DNA of 35,298 bases from an uncultured cyanobacterium (GTDB lineage: Bacteria > Cyanobacteriota > Cyanobacteriia > Cyanobacteriales > FACHB-T130): assembly GCA_936920195.1 (NCBI GenBank), contig CAKZHE010000116.1, forward strand, positions 1 through 35,298, written 5' to 3'. The notes under the pieces are model-generated. The model worked only from the letters and a program-made list of their open reading frames with translations. It was not told the origin of the DNA and did not search any database. Each line of letters begins with the position of its first letter. Position 1 is the first letter of the stretch. Below are positions 17,868-25,269 of this stretch, piece by piece. Made by a program: the position numbers and the translations under genes.

Positions 17868-18983
17868 TTAAACCCGCTTGGGTGGGCGCAATCGCCTAGA
17901 ACCTAGGGGACTTAAGATCTGATTTAGGCTGCGGAGTTGTTCGGCAGTTCCCATACAAATGAGCAAATCTCCCGAAATTAATTCCGTATCCGCCGTTGGT
18001 CCACCGATCAGCGTACCATCAGCCCGACGGATTGCCAAAACTAATGCCCCAGACTGCGATCGCAATCTGGCTTCCCGGAGAGTTTGCCCCGTCGCCGGAC
18101 AATGTTGGGGGTCAATTAGAAACTCTTCCATGTAAAATGCTCGGTCAGTACCTGTGAGAATCCCATCCACAAAATCCATCACCTGGGGGCGCAGGGCGGC
18201 GGCTGCCATCCTTCTACCTCCGGTAATATAGGGAGAAACTACCGCATCAGCTCCTGCCCGTTGCAGCTTTTTTAGGGCTTCTTCATTACTAGCACGAGCG
18301 ATCGCCCGAATTTCTGGATTCAAGGTTTTGGCTGACAGCACCGCATACAAGTTTTCCGCATCGGAAGGCAGCGCCGACACCAAACAATCGGCTCGCTCAA
18401 TCCCTGCCTGATAAAGAATGCTATCTAGAGTGGCATCCCCCAGGATGGCAATATATCCTAGTTGTTGTGCCTCTTCTACCTGTTCCTCTTGGGAATCAAT
18501 AATCAGAAATGGACTGCCCTCAGCCTGGAATTCAATGGCAATTTGTCGCCCAATCCGTCCAAAGCCGCACAGAATACTATGATTAGTTAAAGAATCCACC
18601 AAACGCCACCGCTGCCTTAGTCGTCTTCCTTCTTGAAAGTAGCCTTGAACCAGGGCTTCTGTAAAGCGATTCAGAATGTAGCCGATGCTAATTACCCCCA
18701 TCAAAATTAAAATGATGGTGAATAATCGACCGCGATCGCCCAAGGGATGAATTTCGCCAAACCCCACCGTGGCTAGGGTGCTGACAGTCATATAAGCCGA
18801 ATCTAGCCAGCGCCAGCCTTCCACAAACCGATACCACAGTGTTCCAATTAAAAATACCCCACCGAGAGCGATCGCACCTCCAATCAACTCTCTGTGCAAG
18901 CGGCGATACCTGTTTTCCAGGTCAAGTTTAGTCTTAAAAAGCTCCTTAGAAGTCAATTCGCTTTGCTCCAATTCAAAGTTCAA
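17868..18983 (-). CDS. two-TM potassium channel with RCK/TrkA domains
   Basis: 371-residue inner-membrane channel subunit. TM1 about 33-51, a pore helix and selectivity filter TVGFGE at 72-77, TM2 about 86-106, then a cytoplasmic RCK N domain with the nucleotide-binding loop GFGRIG (140-145) and acidic LIIDSQ, and a TrkA-C domain near the end (SGALVLAIRRADG...GDLLICMGT). The filter differs from the canonical TVGYGD by Phe and Glu, a variation seen in many bacterial channels. It would conduct K+ as a tetramer gated by a ligand on the RCK ring; gating ligand unknown. Its start lies inside an AT-rich heptad repeat, divergent from the pentapeptide gene. Confidence 0.93.
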   Translation of the reverse strand: MNFELEQSELTSKELFKTKLDLENRYRRLHRELIGGAIALGGVFLIGTLWYRFVEGWRWLDSAYMTVSTLATVGFGEIHPLGDRGRLFTIILILMGVISIGYILNRFTEALVQGYFQEGRRLRQRWRLVDSLTNHSILCGFGRIGRQIAIEFQAEGSPFLIIDSQEEQVEEAQQLGYIAILGDATLDSILYQAGIERADCLVSALPSDAENLYAVLSAKTLNPEIRAIARASNEEALKKLQRAGADAVVSPYITGGRRMAAAALRPQVMDFVDGILTGTDRAFYMEEFLIDPQHCPATGQTLREARLRSQSGALVLAIRRADGTLIGGPTADTELISGDLLICMGTAEQLRSLNQILSPLGSRRLRPPKRV

Positions 18984-19090
18984 AATTCAAAATTAAAGAC
19001 AATTTCATTTTGAATTCAAAAGGCGGGGGCTTGTACCCAGAATTAATTCCATTCTTCATTTTGAATTTTGAATTTTGAATTTTGAATTCA
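18972..19090. repeat. TTTTGAA heptad repeats in inverted arrangement
   Basis: TTCAAAA-type units on the left (about 18972-18994) and four direct TTTTGAA units on the right (19059-19086) form a loose inverted repeat. A similar AATTCAAAATT stretch occurs at about 32831-32877. Typical low-complexity cyanobacterial intergenic repeat between divergent genes. Confidence 0.7.
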
Positions 19091-19169
19091 AAACAAGTAT
19101 TTTTTTGACCCCAGATCGCGGTAAATTTTTCTTGGGGGCGATGCAGGATTTTAGAAAGGAAACTGATTG

Positions 19170-19961
19170 ATGACCAATATCGAGCATCTGGCACTATTGC
19201 GGCAAGGCGCTGTCAAATGGATTGAGTGGCGGCTGGCAAACCCGCAAACGGAACCAGATTTGAGCGCCGCTGACTTGGCAGGCGCTAACCTGCGCGGAGC
19301 GGATTTAAAAAATGTTAATCTCAGACACGCCAACCTATCCCAGAGTAAGTTAATTGCTGCCAATCTCAGTCAGGCTAATCTCAGTTTGGCGAACCTCCAG
19401 CAAGCAGAAATGATTGATGTGGTGCTTGTGGGAGCAGATTTGATTGGCACCAACTTAATTGGGGCTAATCTTCAGGGAGCAGACCTGACTGGTGCTAATC
19501 TGATTGGGGCAGAACTGCGCGGGGCAAATTTGAGAGATGCGGATCTTGGCAATGCAGTATTGAGAGGTAGTAGTTTAATTAGCGCTAACCTCACGGATGC
19601 TAATCTTAGCCATAGCGACCTCAGTGATGCCCAACTGCACGAAGCAGAATTAATTGGAGTTTACCTAGCTCAGGCTAATCTCTCGAACGCTAATTTGCAT
19701 CAAGCGCACTTGAATGGCGCTTATCTATTCCGCGCTAATCTGAGGGCGGCAGAACTTGTCAAAGCTGATTTTCGGTGGTCAAATCTCAGTAAGGCTGATT
19801 TGAGCGGAGCCAATTTAACTGCAGCAATTTTAGCTGGGGCGAATCTCCGGGGGGCAAACCTGGCGGGAGCAGATTTAACTGGAGCCAATGTCCGAGGCAC
19901 AGATTTACATAAAACTAATTTGCAGGGAACGATTATGCCCGATGGGACGGTTCACTATTAG
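19170..19961 (+). CDS. pentapeptide repeat protein
   Basis: About 263 residues from ATG at 19170, with AAGGA some ten bases before it; the adjacent in-frame TTG at 19167 is the alternative. After a short N-terminal helix (NIEHLALLRQGAVKWIEWR) nearly the whole chain is A(D/N)LxG/x repeats, about 45 pentapeptides, which fold into a right-handed quadrilateral beta helix. No signal peptide, so cytoplasmic. Such proteins are very numerous in cyanobacteria; the biochemical role is unknown, and the gyrase-protecting activity of the Qnr subgroup should not be assumed. Its stop overlaps that of the convergent metal-binding protein gene. Confidence 0.93.
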   Translation: MTNIEHLALLRQGAVKWIEWRLANPQTEPDLSAADLAGANLRGADLKNVNLRHANLSQSKLIAANLSQANLSLANLQQAEMIDVVLVGADLIGTNLIGANLQGADLTGANLIGAELRGANLRDADLGNAVLRGSSLISANLTDANLSHSDLSDAQLHEAELIGVYLAQANLSNANLHQAHLNGAYLFRANLRAAELVKADFRWSNLSKADLSGANLTAAILAGANLRGANLAGADLTGANVRGTDLHKTNLQGTIMPDGTVHY

Positions 19962-20152
19962 GTTACTGGATAACCAGCAGCGGCGATCGCCCCTTTTACC
20001 GCTGTTTCATCTTGTTGGGTTTCCACTGTCACCAGTTTAGTTTTAGTATCTGCTGCTACTATCGCATGAGGATCGATGTTCTGCACGGCTTTGGTAATGG
20101 TATCTACACAGGCAGAACAAGCCATACTAGGAACGGTCAATTGTAAAGTCAT
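19958..20152 (-). CDS. small heavy-metal-associated (HMA) domain protein
   Basis: 64 residues, one HMA domain. The metal-binding loop is PSMACSACVDTI with CxxC (Cys12 and Cys15), and the second half LVTVETQQDETAVKGAIAAAGYPV is the usual beta-alpha-beta end. The family includes Atx1/CopZ copper chaperones; a copper-carrier role is the likely one, but no copper ATPase gene is nearby. Most likely cytoplasmic, as no signal peptide is seen. Convergent with the pentapeptide gene, with stops overlapping by a few bases. Confidence 0.88.
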   Translation of the reverse strand: MTLQLTVPSMACSACVDTITKAVQNIDPHAIVAADTKTKLVTVETQQDETAVKGAIAAAGYPVT

Positions 20153-20206
20153 CAGCTTTCCTCAACGATAATGTCAAAATAATTTCAGTTTCACTCTAGC
20201 TCAAAT

Positions 20207-20911
20207 CTACTCATGCAAATAACCCACCCAGGACGGCAATACCTCTGGGGAACCATACCATAATCCGGTTGATTTTGGGGAATGGGTAACGCCTGCGATG
20301 GTAATATTTTCTGCCCCCTCCAAATGAGCCGCCTCAATTGGAACAATGCCATCACCCCAAGTATGGCCTTCTCCACAGGTTAATTGATAACTGCTGTAGG
20401 CAAGCCAATTACCCAAACGGCGATCGCCATAAATGGCCTTGCCAGCGACGCAAACATACCGGACACTAGGATAAAATGCCCCTGGATAAAAATCCTTGAC
20501 AAAATCTAGATTCTTGCGCGTCCACCTTTCTTGACTGACATGGGGAGTTCCCAAGGTGGTTAATGTGGCAATATGGGGATGGGCGTGCCACAAACCAGCC
20601 TCTTCGGTGACATCGCCGTGGATGACATAGGGTTTTTCTCCCAGGTAAATTCGGGCAATCCAACCGCCAGCAGAATGTCCAATCAGGTTAATTTGAGTGG
20701 TCTGGAATTGCTGTAAAGCTTGTTTTACGGTACTGTCTAACTGCCGTAAAATTGGGATCATCGAACGTCCGCCCACTGTCGGCAACCAATCCCACTTCCG
20801 TAACGGCACAATCAGAGTTGGAAAACCTAGCTGTTCTAAAGATTGGGCTAGGGGACGATAGGCGATCGCGCCTTCCAAATAACCAGGTAAGATCACAGTT
20901 GGTAATGGCAT
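20207..20911 (-). CDS. alpha/beta hydrolase, lipase-like
   Basis: 234 residues. The start MPLPTVILPGYLEGA is the first strand and oxyanion loop of a lipase-like hydrolase, the nucleophile elbow is GHSAGG with Ser80, and the likely acid and base are Asp187 (GDGIVP) and His210 (GVTHSP). TLGTPH (119-124) is the usual strand after the elbow. No signal peptide, so cytoplasmic or membrane-peripheral. Homologues occur in cyanobacteria and in plant chloroplasts as predicted lipases; the substrate is not evident. It is divergent from cobI with a 42-base gap. Confidence 0.88.
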   Translation of the reverse strand: MPLPTVILPGYLEGAIAYRPLAQSLEQLGFPTLIVPLRKWDWLPTVGGRSMIPILRQLDSTVKQALQQFQTTQINLIGHSAGGWIARIYLGEKPYVIHGDVTEEAGLWHAHPHIATLTTLGTPHVSQERWTRKNLDFVKDFYPGAFYPSVRYVCVAGKAIYGDRRLGNWLAYSSYQLTCGEGHTWGDGIVPIEAAHLEGAENITIAGVTHSPKSTGLWYGSPEVLPSWVGYLHE

Positions 20912-20953
20912 GAAATCCTTCTTTGAACTAAGCGATCGCTAGAGTATTTTAAC

Positions 20954-21673
20954 TTGACAACAGGTACGCTTTACGGTATTAGCGCTGGCACAGGAGATCC
21001 AGAATTACTCTCTATCAAGGGACTAAAAATTCTCCAAAGCTCTCCAGTAGTAGCTTTTCCCGCCGGGATTGGTGGCAAACCGGGCATTGCCCAAACCATT
21101 GTGGAACAGTGGTTGCAGCCCCAGCAACTCCAATTAGCGCTAGAATTTCCCTACGTCCAAGATGAAGAAATTCTACTTCAGGCTTGGCAAGTTGCCGCCA
21201 AACAGGTTTGGGAATATCTCTCCCAGGGGCAAAATGTGGCTTTTGTCTGCGAAGGCGATGTCAGCTTTTACAGCACCTTCACTTATTTAGCCCAAACCTT
21301 ACAACAGCTACATCCTGAAGCCACAGTGCAGGCAATCCCAGGAGTTTGTTCTCCCCTCGCCGCCGTCGCTGCCTTGGGGTTGCCCCTGACAGTTCGCGCC
21401 CAAAGGCTGGCTGTACTGCCCGCTTTATACCAAGTTGGAGAATTGGAGCAAGTCCTGGATTGGGCAGATGTAGTAGTGTTGATGAAAGTTAGTTCAGTTT
21501 ACCCCCAAGTCTGGGCGGTACTGCAAGAACGAAAGTTGCTAGAATCTGCTTATGTAGTAGAACGGGCAACTACTGCCCAACAAAGGATTTATCGAGGATT
21601 AAGCGATCGCCCCAACCTAAAATTACCCTATTTCTCCCTGTTAATTGTCCAAGTCCGCGAATCCCATAATTAG
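20954..21673 (+). CDS. cobI: precorrin-2 C(20)-methyltransferase
   Basis: SAM-dependent methyltransferase that adds the C-20 methyl group to precorrin-2 (or its cobalt form, CbiL) in cobalamin synthesis. 239 residues, standard length. Family marks: LYGISAGTGDPELLSIKG (6-23), FPAGIGGKPGIA, VAFVCEGDVSFYSTF with CEGD at 99-102, and AIPGVCSPLAAVAALGLPL. The start is a TTG at 20954; no ATG lies near the N-terminus and the TTG places the conserved LYGI strand at the right distance. No cobalamin riboswitch was recognised in the short upstream gap. Partner cobH is about 7 kb away. Confidence 0.92.
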   Translation: MTTGTLYGISAGTGDPELLSIKGLKILQSSPVVAFPAGIGGKPGIAQTIVEQWLQPQQLQLALEFPYVQDEEILLQAWQVAAKQVWEYLSQGQNVAFVCEGDVSFYSTFTYLAQTLQQLHPEATVQAIPGVCSPLAAVAALGLPLTVRAQRLAVLPALYQVGELEQVLDWADVVVLMKVSSVYPQVWAVLQERKLLESAYVVERATTAQQRIYRGLSDRPNLKLPYFSLLIVQVRESHN

Positions 21674-21922
21674 TAGCGCCAATGGCAACTTTTGAAGTGG
21701 TTTGACCGTCTGAGTAAATTAGCTCAGACAACCGAGAAACTGGCTAAATAGATATTTCAGATGTCTGGCGATCGCTTTAAAATTGAAATCTAACCATTGT
21801 ATACAGCGATCCTAAATCAATTGCCCTATTTCTGGCTCTCTTCGCCCGCCTTGGTTGAGAGCAGTAATCTAAAACCTAAAATCCCAACTTGACAGACTGA
21901 AGCGGAGAGTGCTTAACAGACC

Positions 21923-23104
21923 ATGTTTAACCTACTTTTTCTAAAACAATTCTCCAAAAAGTTAATCCAGCCAGCCGCGATTGGTGTAGTCGCCTCTTTC
22001 GGGTTGCATGGAATTCTGGCAATTAATCTGCCCAGTTTGTCTGCCCCCAAAAAGGACGATGCTGATAAACAGCAAAAAGTTAAAATTGTCCAACTGAGTC
22101 CAGATGAACAAAGTCGGATTCCGGCGCTTTCCCAAGCCCAAGTTCCTTATTCACCCTCATCACCCCTATCCCAAGTACCTACTAATCCGGGAGGATTGCA
22201 GTCATCTCCCTCCAACTCCTACACCAACCCTAACTCCAACTCCTACACTAATCGTTATCCAACTAGCTACATCCCTTCTAGCCCCTACCGCTATCCCACC
22301 AACAGCTACGCCCAAAACTATCCCCGCAATTCTTCTCAGTATCAGCAACCCCGGACACGCCCTACGCTGCCCACCGTTAAGCTGTCTGGATTGACCTATA
22401 ACACATCAGAAAGCAATAGAAACCAGTCCAATGCTAATACTTTTTTGAATTCTAATTCTCTAGCCATTGTTGGAAATTCTCCTTCCCCTGGTTCTTTTAG
22501 CATTTCTACTGGTCAAAATCCGTCTCCTTTGCCAAGTTCCTCACCTATACCAAGTTCCTCACCTATACCAAGTTCCTCACCTATACCAAGTTCTTCCCCT
22601 ACACCAAGTTCTTCCCCTACACCAAGTTCTTCCCCTACACCAAGTTCTTCCCCTACACCAAGTTCTTCCCCTACATCTAATGGTGGCGGTAGACAGCAGC
22701 CACTTGCAGCGCAGACTCAGCAGTTGCGGCAGGATTTAACTTATAACGGCACTGGCACTTCCCAAGGCGATTATCAAAAGGGTTCGGCAAAATGGTATGA
22801 AAGCAATGCTGGTGAACTAGACGAAAAAGATATCAAAAAGCAATCTATTTCTACTGGTTATCCCCCAGATGCTTGCTACAAAAAGGTTGAAAATGCCAAA
22901 GCCAAAATTGGGGCGGTGGTTGATAAGAACGGTAATGTAAACAGCTTGGATTTACTGCAAAGTTCTGGTTACAGACTATTTGATGAACAGGCAAAGGAAG
23001 CAGTCAAAAGCTTTTCCTTCCCCAAAGGCAAAAAACTAATTTACTCAGTTGAAGTGAATTTTGGAGACAGAAGTAAAGTTTGTCCTAAAAATTCTATTTC
23101 TTAG
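21923..23104 (+). CDS. TonB-like energy transducer with PSSSP repeats
   Basis: 393 residues. A single N-terminal membrane anchor about 16-36 (AAIGVVASFGLHGILAI), a long Pro/Ser/Asn/Tyr-rich periplasmic spacer about 45-255, and a TonB-type C-terminal domain about 290-385 (YPPDACYKKVENAKAKIGAVV, then FDEQAKEAVKSFSFPKG). TonB links inner-membrane ExbBD to outer-membrane receptors for iron chelates, cobalamin or sugars. No exbB, exbD or receptor gene is in the window, so the partner is unknown. The spacer includes eight PSSSP(I/T) units coded by an 18-base tandem repeat. The 249-base gap before the gene has no other recognised feature. Confidence 0.85.
   Translation: MFNLLFLKQFSKKLIQPAAIGVVASFGLHGILAINLPSLSAPKKDDADKQQKVKIVQLSPDEQSRIPALSQAQVPYSPSSPLSQVPTNPGGLQSSPSNSYTNPNSNSYTNRYPTSYIPSSPYRYPTNSYAQNYPRNSSQYQQPRTRPTLPTVKLSGLTYNTSESNRNQSNANTFLNSNSLAIVGNSPSPGSFSISTGQNPSPLPSSSPIPSSSPIPSSSPIPSSSPTPSSSPTPSSSPTPSSSPTPSSSPTSNGGGRQQPLAAQTQQLRQDLTYNGTGTSQGDYQKGSAKWYESNAGELDEKDIKKQSISTGYPPDACYKKVENAKAKIGAVVDKNGNVNSLDLLQSSGYRLFDEQAKEAVKSFSFPKGKKLIYSVEVNFGDRSKVCPKNSIS
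22532..22675 (+). repeat. 18-base tandem repeat encoding PSSSP(I/T)
   Basis: Eight in-frame units of 18 bases: three of CCAAGTTCCTCACCTATA type, one transitional, and the rest CCAAGTTCTTCCCCTACA. The two unit types form blocks, showing two rounds of expansion. It sets the length of the TonB spacer. Confidence 0.92.
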
Positions 23105-23225
23105 GGGAGAGGGGAGAGGGGAGAGGGAACAGGGAACAGGGAACAGGGAACAGGGAATGGGGAACAGGGAATAGGGGAATAGGGGAATAGGGAATAGGGG
23201 AATAGGGGAATAGGGGAATTGGGAT
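23105..23225. repeat. G-rich heptanucleotide repeats (GGGAACA/GGGAATA)
   Basis: Runs of GGGGAGA, GGGAACA and GGGAATA-type heptads start right at the TonB stop codon. Similar tracts lie at 31743-31860 and, in complement, at 33340-33395. They match the short tandem repeats known from heterocystous and filamentous cyanobacteria. No function known. The remaining 23226-23461 holds no recognised gene. Confidence 0.85.
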
Positions 23226-23461
23226 GAAACCATAACCTATGATAATTTGACGGTGGCGCATCGTTTTGTCTATTCGTCGGTAGTCTTTATTACTAAATTC
23301 TTGTTTATTACCTTAGTCATACAAAATCTTTAAAAATGCGATCGCAATTTAAAGATTAAGCGATATTACCGAGGGCTTACTAGCAATTCTATAGGGAAAT
23401 ACTTATAGTAGCTGAAAGCTTGACTAAGCATGGATTTATAGATTGAGAGACTCTAAAAACG

Positions 23462-24157
23462 ATGTTTAATAGACTAGACATATCTACATATCTATGGGAT
23501 ATATCCCCTGAAGTTGACTCCTACCAGGTGGCATTGCCCTCAGATTTATTGCATCCCTCGGTTAACAGCAAAATCAAACGCCTGATTGACATTTTGGGTG
23601 CTGTGGTGGGGTTAGTAGTGACGGCGATACTGACAATTCCGATTGCGATCGCGATGCAACTTGACGATCCTGGGCCAGTCTTTTATAGTCAGACTCGCTG
23701 CGGCTGGCACGGCAGGCAATTTAAGATCTGGAAGTTTCGCTCGATGGTGGTGGATGCGGACAAACTAAAGCATTTAGTTGTTAACCAAGCCCAAGGTCAT
23801 ATTTTTAAAAACGAAGCCGATCCTCGGATTACGCGGGTAGGGAGGTTTTTGCGCTCCACCAGTCTAGACGAACTCCCGCAACTCTGGAATGTTTTCATCG
23901 GAGACATGAGTCTGGTGGGAACTCGTCCGCCAACTTTGGATGAAGTCGCCAAGTATGAATCCCACCACTGGAAAAGGTTAAATGTCAAGCCGGGAATTAC
24001 TGGGGAGTGGCAAGTTAATGGGCGATCGCAAGTGAAAGATTTTGAAGAAATTGTCCAGATGGATGTGGCGTATCAGAGCAAGTGGTCAATTTTTTACGAT
24101 TTGAAATTGCTCCTGCGAACCTTCCAAGTCGTTGTCACCAAAAATGGGGCTTGTTAG
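23462..24157 (+). CDS. bacterial sugar transferase (polyisoprenyl-phosphate hexose-1-P transferase)
   Basis: 231 residues. It starts a lipid-linked polysaccharide by moving a hexose-1-phosphate from a UDP-sugar to undecaprenyl phosphate at the inner membrane. One membrane helix at about 41-66, then the catalytic domain: [10 protein letters not shown] (91-100), [20 protein letters not shown] (120-139), SLVGTRPP (150-157) and KPGITGEW. The four-helix N-terminal half of WcaJ/WbaP-type enzymes is absent; this is the short PglC/EpsL-like form with a 38-residue N-terminal segment. No other exopolysaccharide gene is near. Sugar specificity cannot be read. Confidence 0.92.
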   Translation: MFNRLDISTYLWDISPEVDSYQVALPSDLLHPSVNSKIKRLIDILGAVVGLVVTAILTIPIAIAMQLDDPGPVFYSQTRCGWHGRQFKIWKFRSMVVDADKLKHLVVNQAQGHIFKNEADPRITRVGRFLRSTSLDELPQLWNVFIGDMSLVGTRPPTLDEVAKYESHHWKRLNVKPGITGEWQVNGRSQVKDFEEIVQMDVAYQSKWSIFYDLKLLLRTFQVVVTKNGAC

Positions 24158-24188
24158 GAGTAGAGTAATAGTACAAGAGTCCTGTGGG

Positions 24189-24344
24189 CTAAACGTCGGA
24201 ATGAGAAATGCCAGCTTCTGAACGTTGGACAGTGCCGATAAAAGCATCTTCAATTCTTTCGATACTCATCAATCGCAAATATTTATCCCGCCGTTGCTCG
24301 AATTGTTCGGCAGGAACTTGTCGCAATCCGGCACTATAGCTCAA
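24189..24344 (-). other. 51-codon open frame of unknown origin downstream of the broken PIN toxin
   Basis: From a TTG at 24344 the frame reads LSYSAGLRQVPAEQFEQRRD and goes on to a stop at 24189-24191. It has protein-like composition (charged amphipathic helices) and is open a little further upstream, so it may be the tail of a decayed gene. I do not recognise the family. It lies just after the sugar transferase, on the other strand. Confidence 0.3.
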
Positions 24345-24508
24345 ATAATGGCAAAGACAAGGTTAATTTACCCATACTCTGTTTTATTCCCATTTCCCAA
24401 ACACTAGCCAAGCTAATTAATTTTATGTGCATCATAGCTCAGTTTAGGATCGCCAGAAAAGAACCAGATTAAGCTATGAGTATCTAATAACAATCTTCTT
24501 TCTGTCAT
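24334..24508 (-). pseudogene. broken PIN-domain (VapC-like) toxin
   Basis: The ATG at 24508 overlaps the stop of the antitoxin gene (TAATG). The first frame reads MTERRLLLDTHSLIWFFSGD then PKLSYDAHKIN and stops at 24413. A second frame resumes with LISLASVWEMGIKQSMGKLT and stops at 24334-24336. Both parts fit the PIN toxin family (LLDTHTxIWF with the first catalytic Asp; SLASLWEMAIKxSLGKL). The join lacks roughly ten residues and changes frame, so a small deletion is likely, and everything after SLPLFEL is missing, including later acidic residues. Certainly non-functional as an RNase. Confidence 0.8.
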
Positions 24509-24759
24509 TACATATACTCCTCAAAATCTTCTAATGGTTCATCAAAATCATCGCTAATTGAAATGATATCTCGATCGCTTCCAAACAGAGGTTTACGTTT
24601 GGTTGAGGCTTCAACTGATATTGTATCGCGCTGTAATGCTTCATCTGGGGTAGGCAATGAGTTTTTTTGCTGAAGAAATGTACTGAAATCTAACACTTCC
24701 TGTTGTTGCGCTGGGGGAAGTTGTCTGATTTTTTCTAAGATGGCTTGTTCAATGTTCAT
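24508..24759 (-). CDS. DUF2281/VapB-like antitoxin
   Basis: 83 residues. The start MNIEQAILEKIRQLPPAQQQ followed by EVLDFSTFLQQK is the DUF2281-type helix pair common in cyanobacterial antitoxins; the acidic C-terminal part (ISISDDFDEPLEDFEEYM) would be the toxin-binding tail. A good Shine-Dalgarno (AAAAGGAGG) precedes it. It overlaps the ATG of the PIN toxin remnant, the classical antitoxin-toxin arrangement. The antitoxin looks intact while its toxin is broken, making it an orphan; it could still neutralise related toxins elsewhere in the genome or act as a regulator. Confidence 0.82.
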   Translation of the reverse strand: MNIEQAILEKIRQLPPAQQQEVLDFSTFLQQKNSLPTPDEALQRDTISVEASTKRKPLFGSDRDIISISDDFDEPLEDFEEYM

Positions 24760-24814
24760 AATTTCCTCCTTTTAGCAATAAGTGAAAATTCTGGCGATCG
24801 CCTTGATCGGCTTG

Positions 24815-24910
24815 TTAATCGTACATACTATCGCGATGTAAAGCTTCATCGGGTAGATTAGCACTTGTTTTTGGTAAAGTCGCTATAAAATCTAGCCAAT
24901 TTTTTGCTCT
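24815..24910 (-). pseudogene. C-terminal fragment of a second antitoxin
   Basis: Open frame RAKNWLDFIATLPKTSANLP followed by DEALHRDSMYD and a stop at 24815. The ending (LPDEALxRxxMYD) is typical of short antitoxin proteins in cyanobacteria, but no start codon or N-terminal domain is present; a stop precedes the fragment. It begins exactly where the Doc remnant breaks off, so a deletion has probably fused the two. Confidence 0.55.
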
Positions 24911-25120
24911 TTAAAAGGGTGATTTCGGGAAATATAGAAGAGGTAAGCTGCTGCTTGTTCGTAAATTGTCGAGTGTAGAAGTTCTCCCCCAAAAGTCTGC
25001 TGTGGCATTGCCAAAGCTGAATTTAGCAATCCGATATCCCTCACGCCACTAACCACCCAACGGCCTAATTTGGTCGTGATGCAATTCCAAAACCAATTCT
25101 ATTGCGGAAATTCTTCCGGT
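24892..25120 (-). pseudogene. broken Doc (death-on-curing, Fic-fold) toxin
   Basis: Two frames together read as Doc. The first gives ISAIELVLELHHDQIRPLGG and a stop; the second gives GVRDIGLLNSALAMPQQTFG, GELLHSTIYEQAAAYLFYIS and RNHPFKEQKIG, then a stop at 24892. Intact Doc proteins have EVLELHxxQIxxxGG, GIRDxGLLxSALAxPxxTFGG and AAAYLFHIxxNHPFxDGNKR. Here the sequence is lost right after HPF, so the Fic motif that binds the substrate nucleotide is gone, and a frameshift lies after LGG. There is no start codon. Non-functional. Confidence 0.82.
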
Positions 25121-25165
25121 TTAGAGTGTAGATTAGGATATAGCGCGTCTGAATCATAAGTTAAG

Positions 25166-25195
25166 TCGGGGCAACCACGGGGGGATTGCCCCTAC
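25166..25195. repeat. copy of the GGGGCAA-CCACGGGGGGA-TTGCCCC palindrome
   Basis: The same palindrome that forms the centre of the element at 16750-16872 occurs here in the opposite orientation, without the long outer arms. It is about 75 bases upstream of the CheA-type kinase start, in the gap that follows the Doc remnant. Confidence 0.7.
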
Positions 25196-25269
25196 AAAAA
25201 CTATTCGATTTATTGAGATGCGCTATATATGATTAATTTAGCTACTCAGCGAGGGATTGTCAATCAACA

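Noticed and set aside
20912-20953. Cobalamin riboswitch upstream of cobI
   Set aside because: The gap is only 42 bases and no B12-box could be seen; nor in front of cobH.
22532-22675. Regular short repeats that could suggest a CRISPR array
   Set aside because: Units are 18 bases, directly adjacent, with no spacers, and encode an in-frame PSSSP repeat.
22467-22739. Leu/His/Gln-rich open frame
   Set aside because: Other-frame reading of the TonB spacer repeat; composition is dictated by the repeat.
23105-23225. Possible CRISPR or phage-like array of heptads
   Set aside because: Simple contiguous heptanucleotide repeat with no spacer structure.
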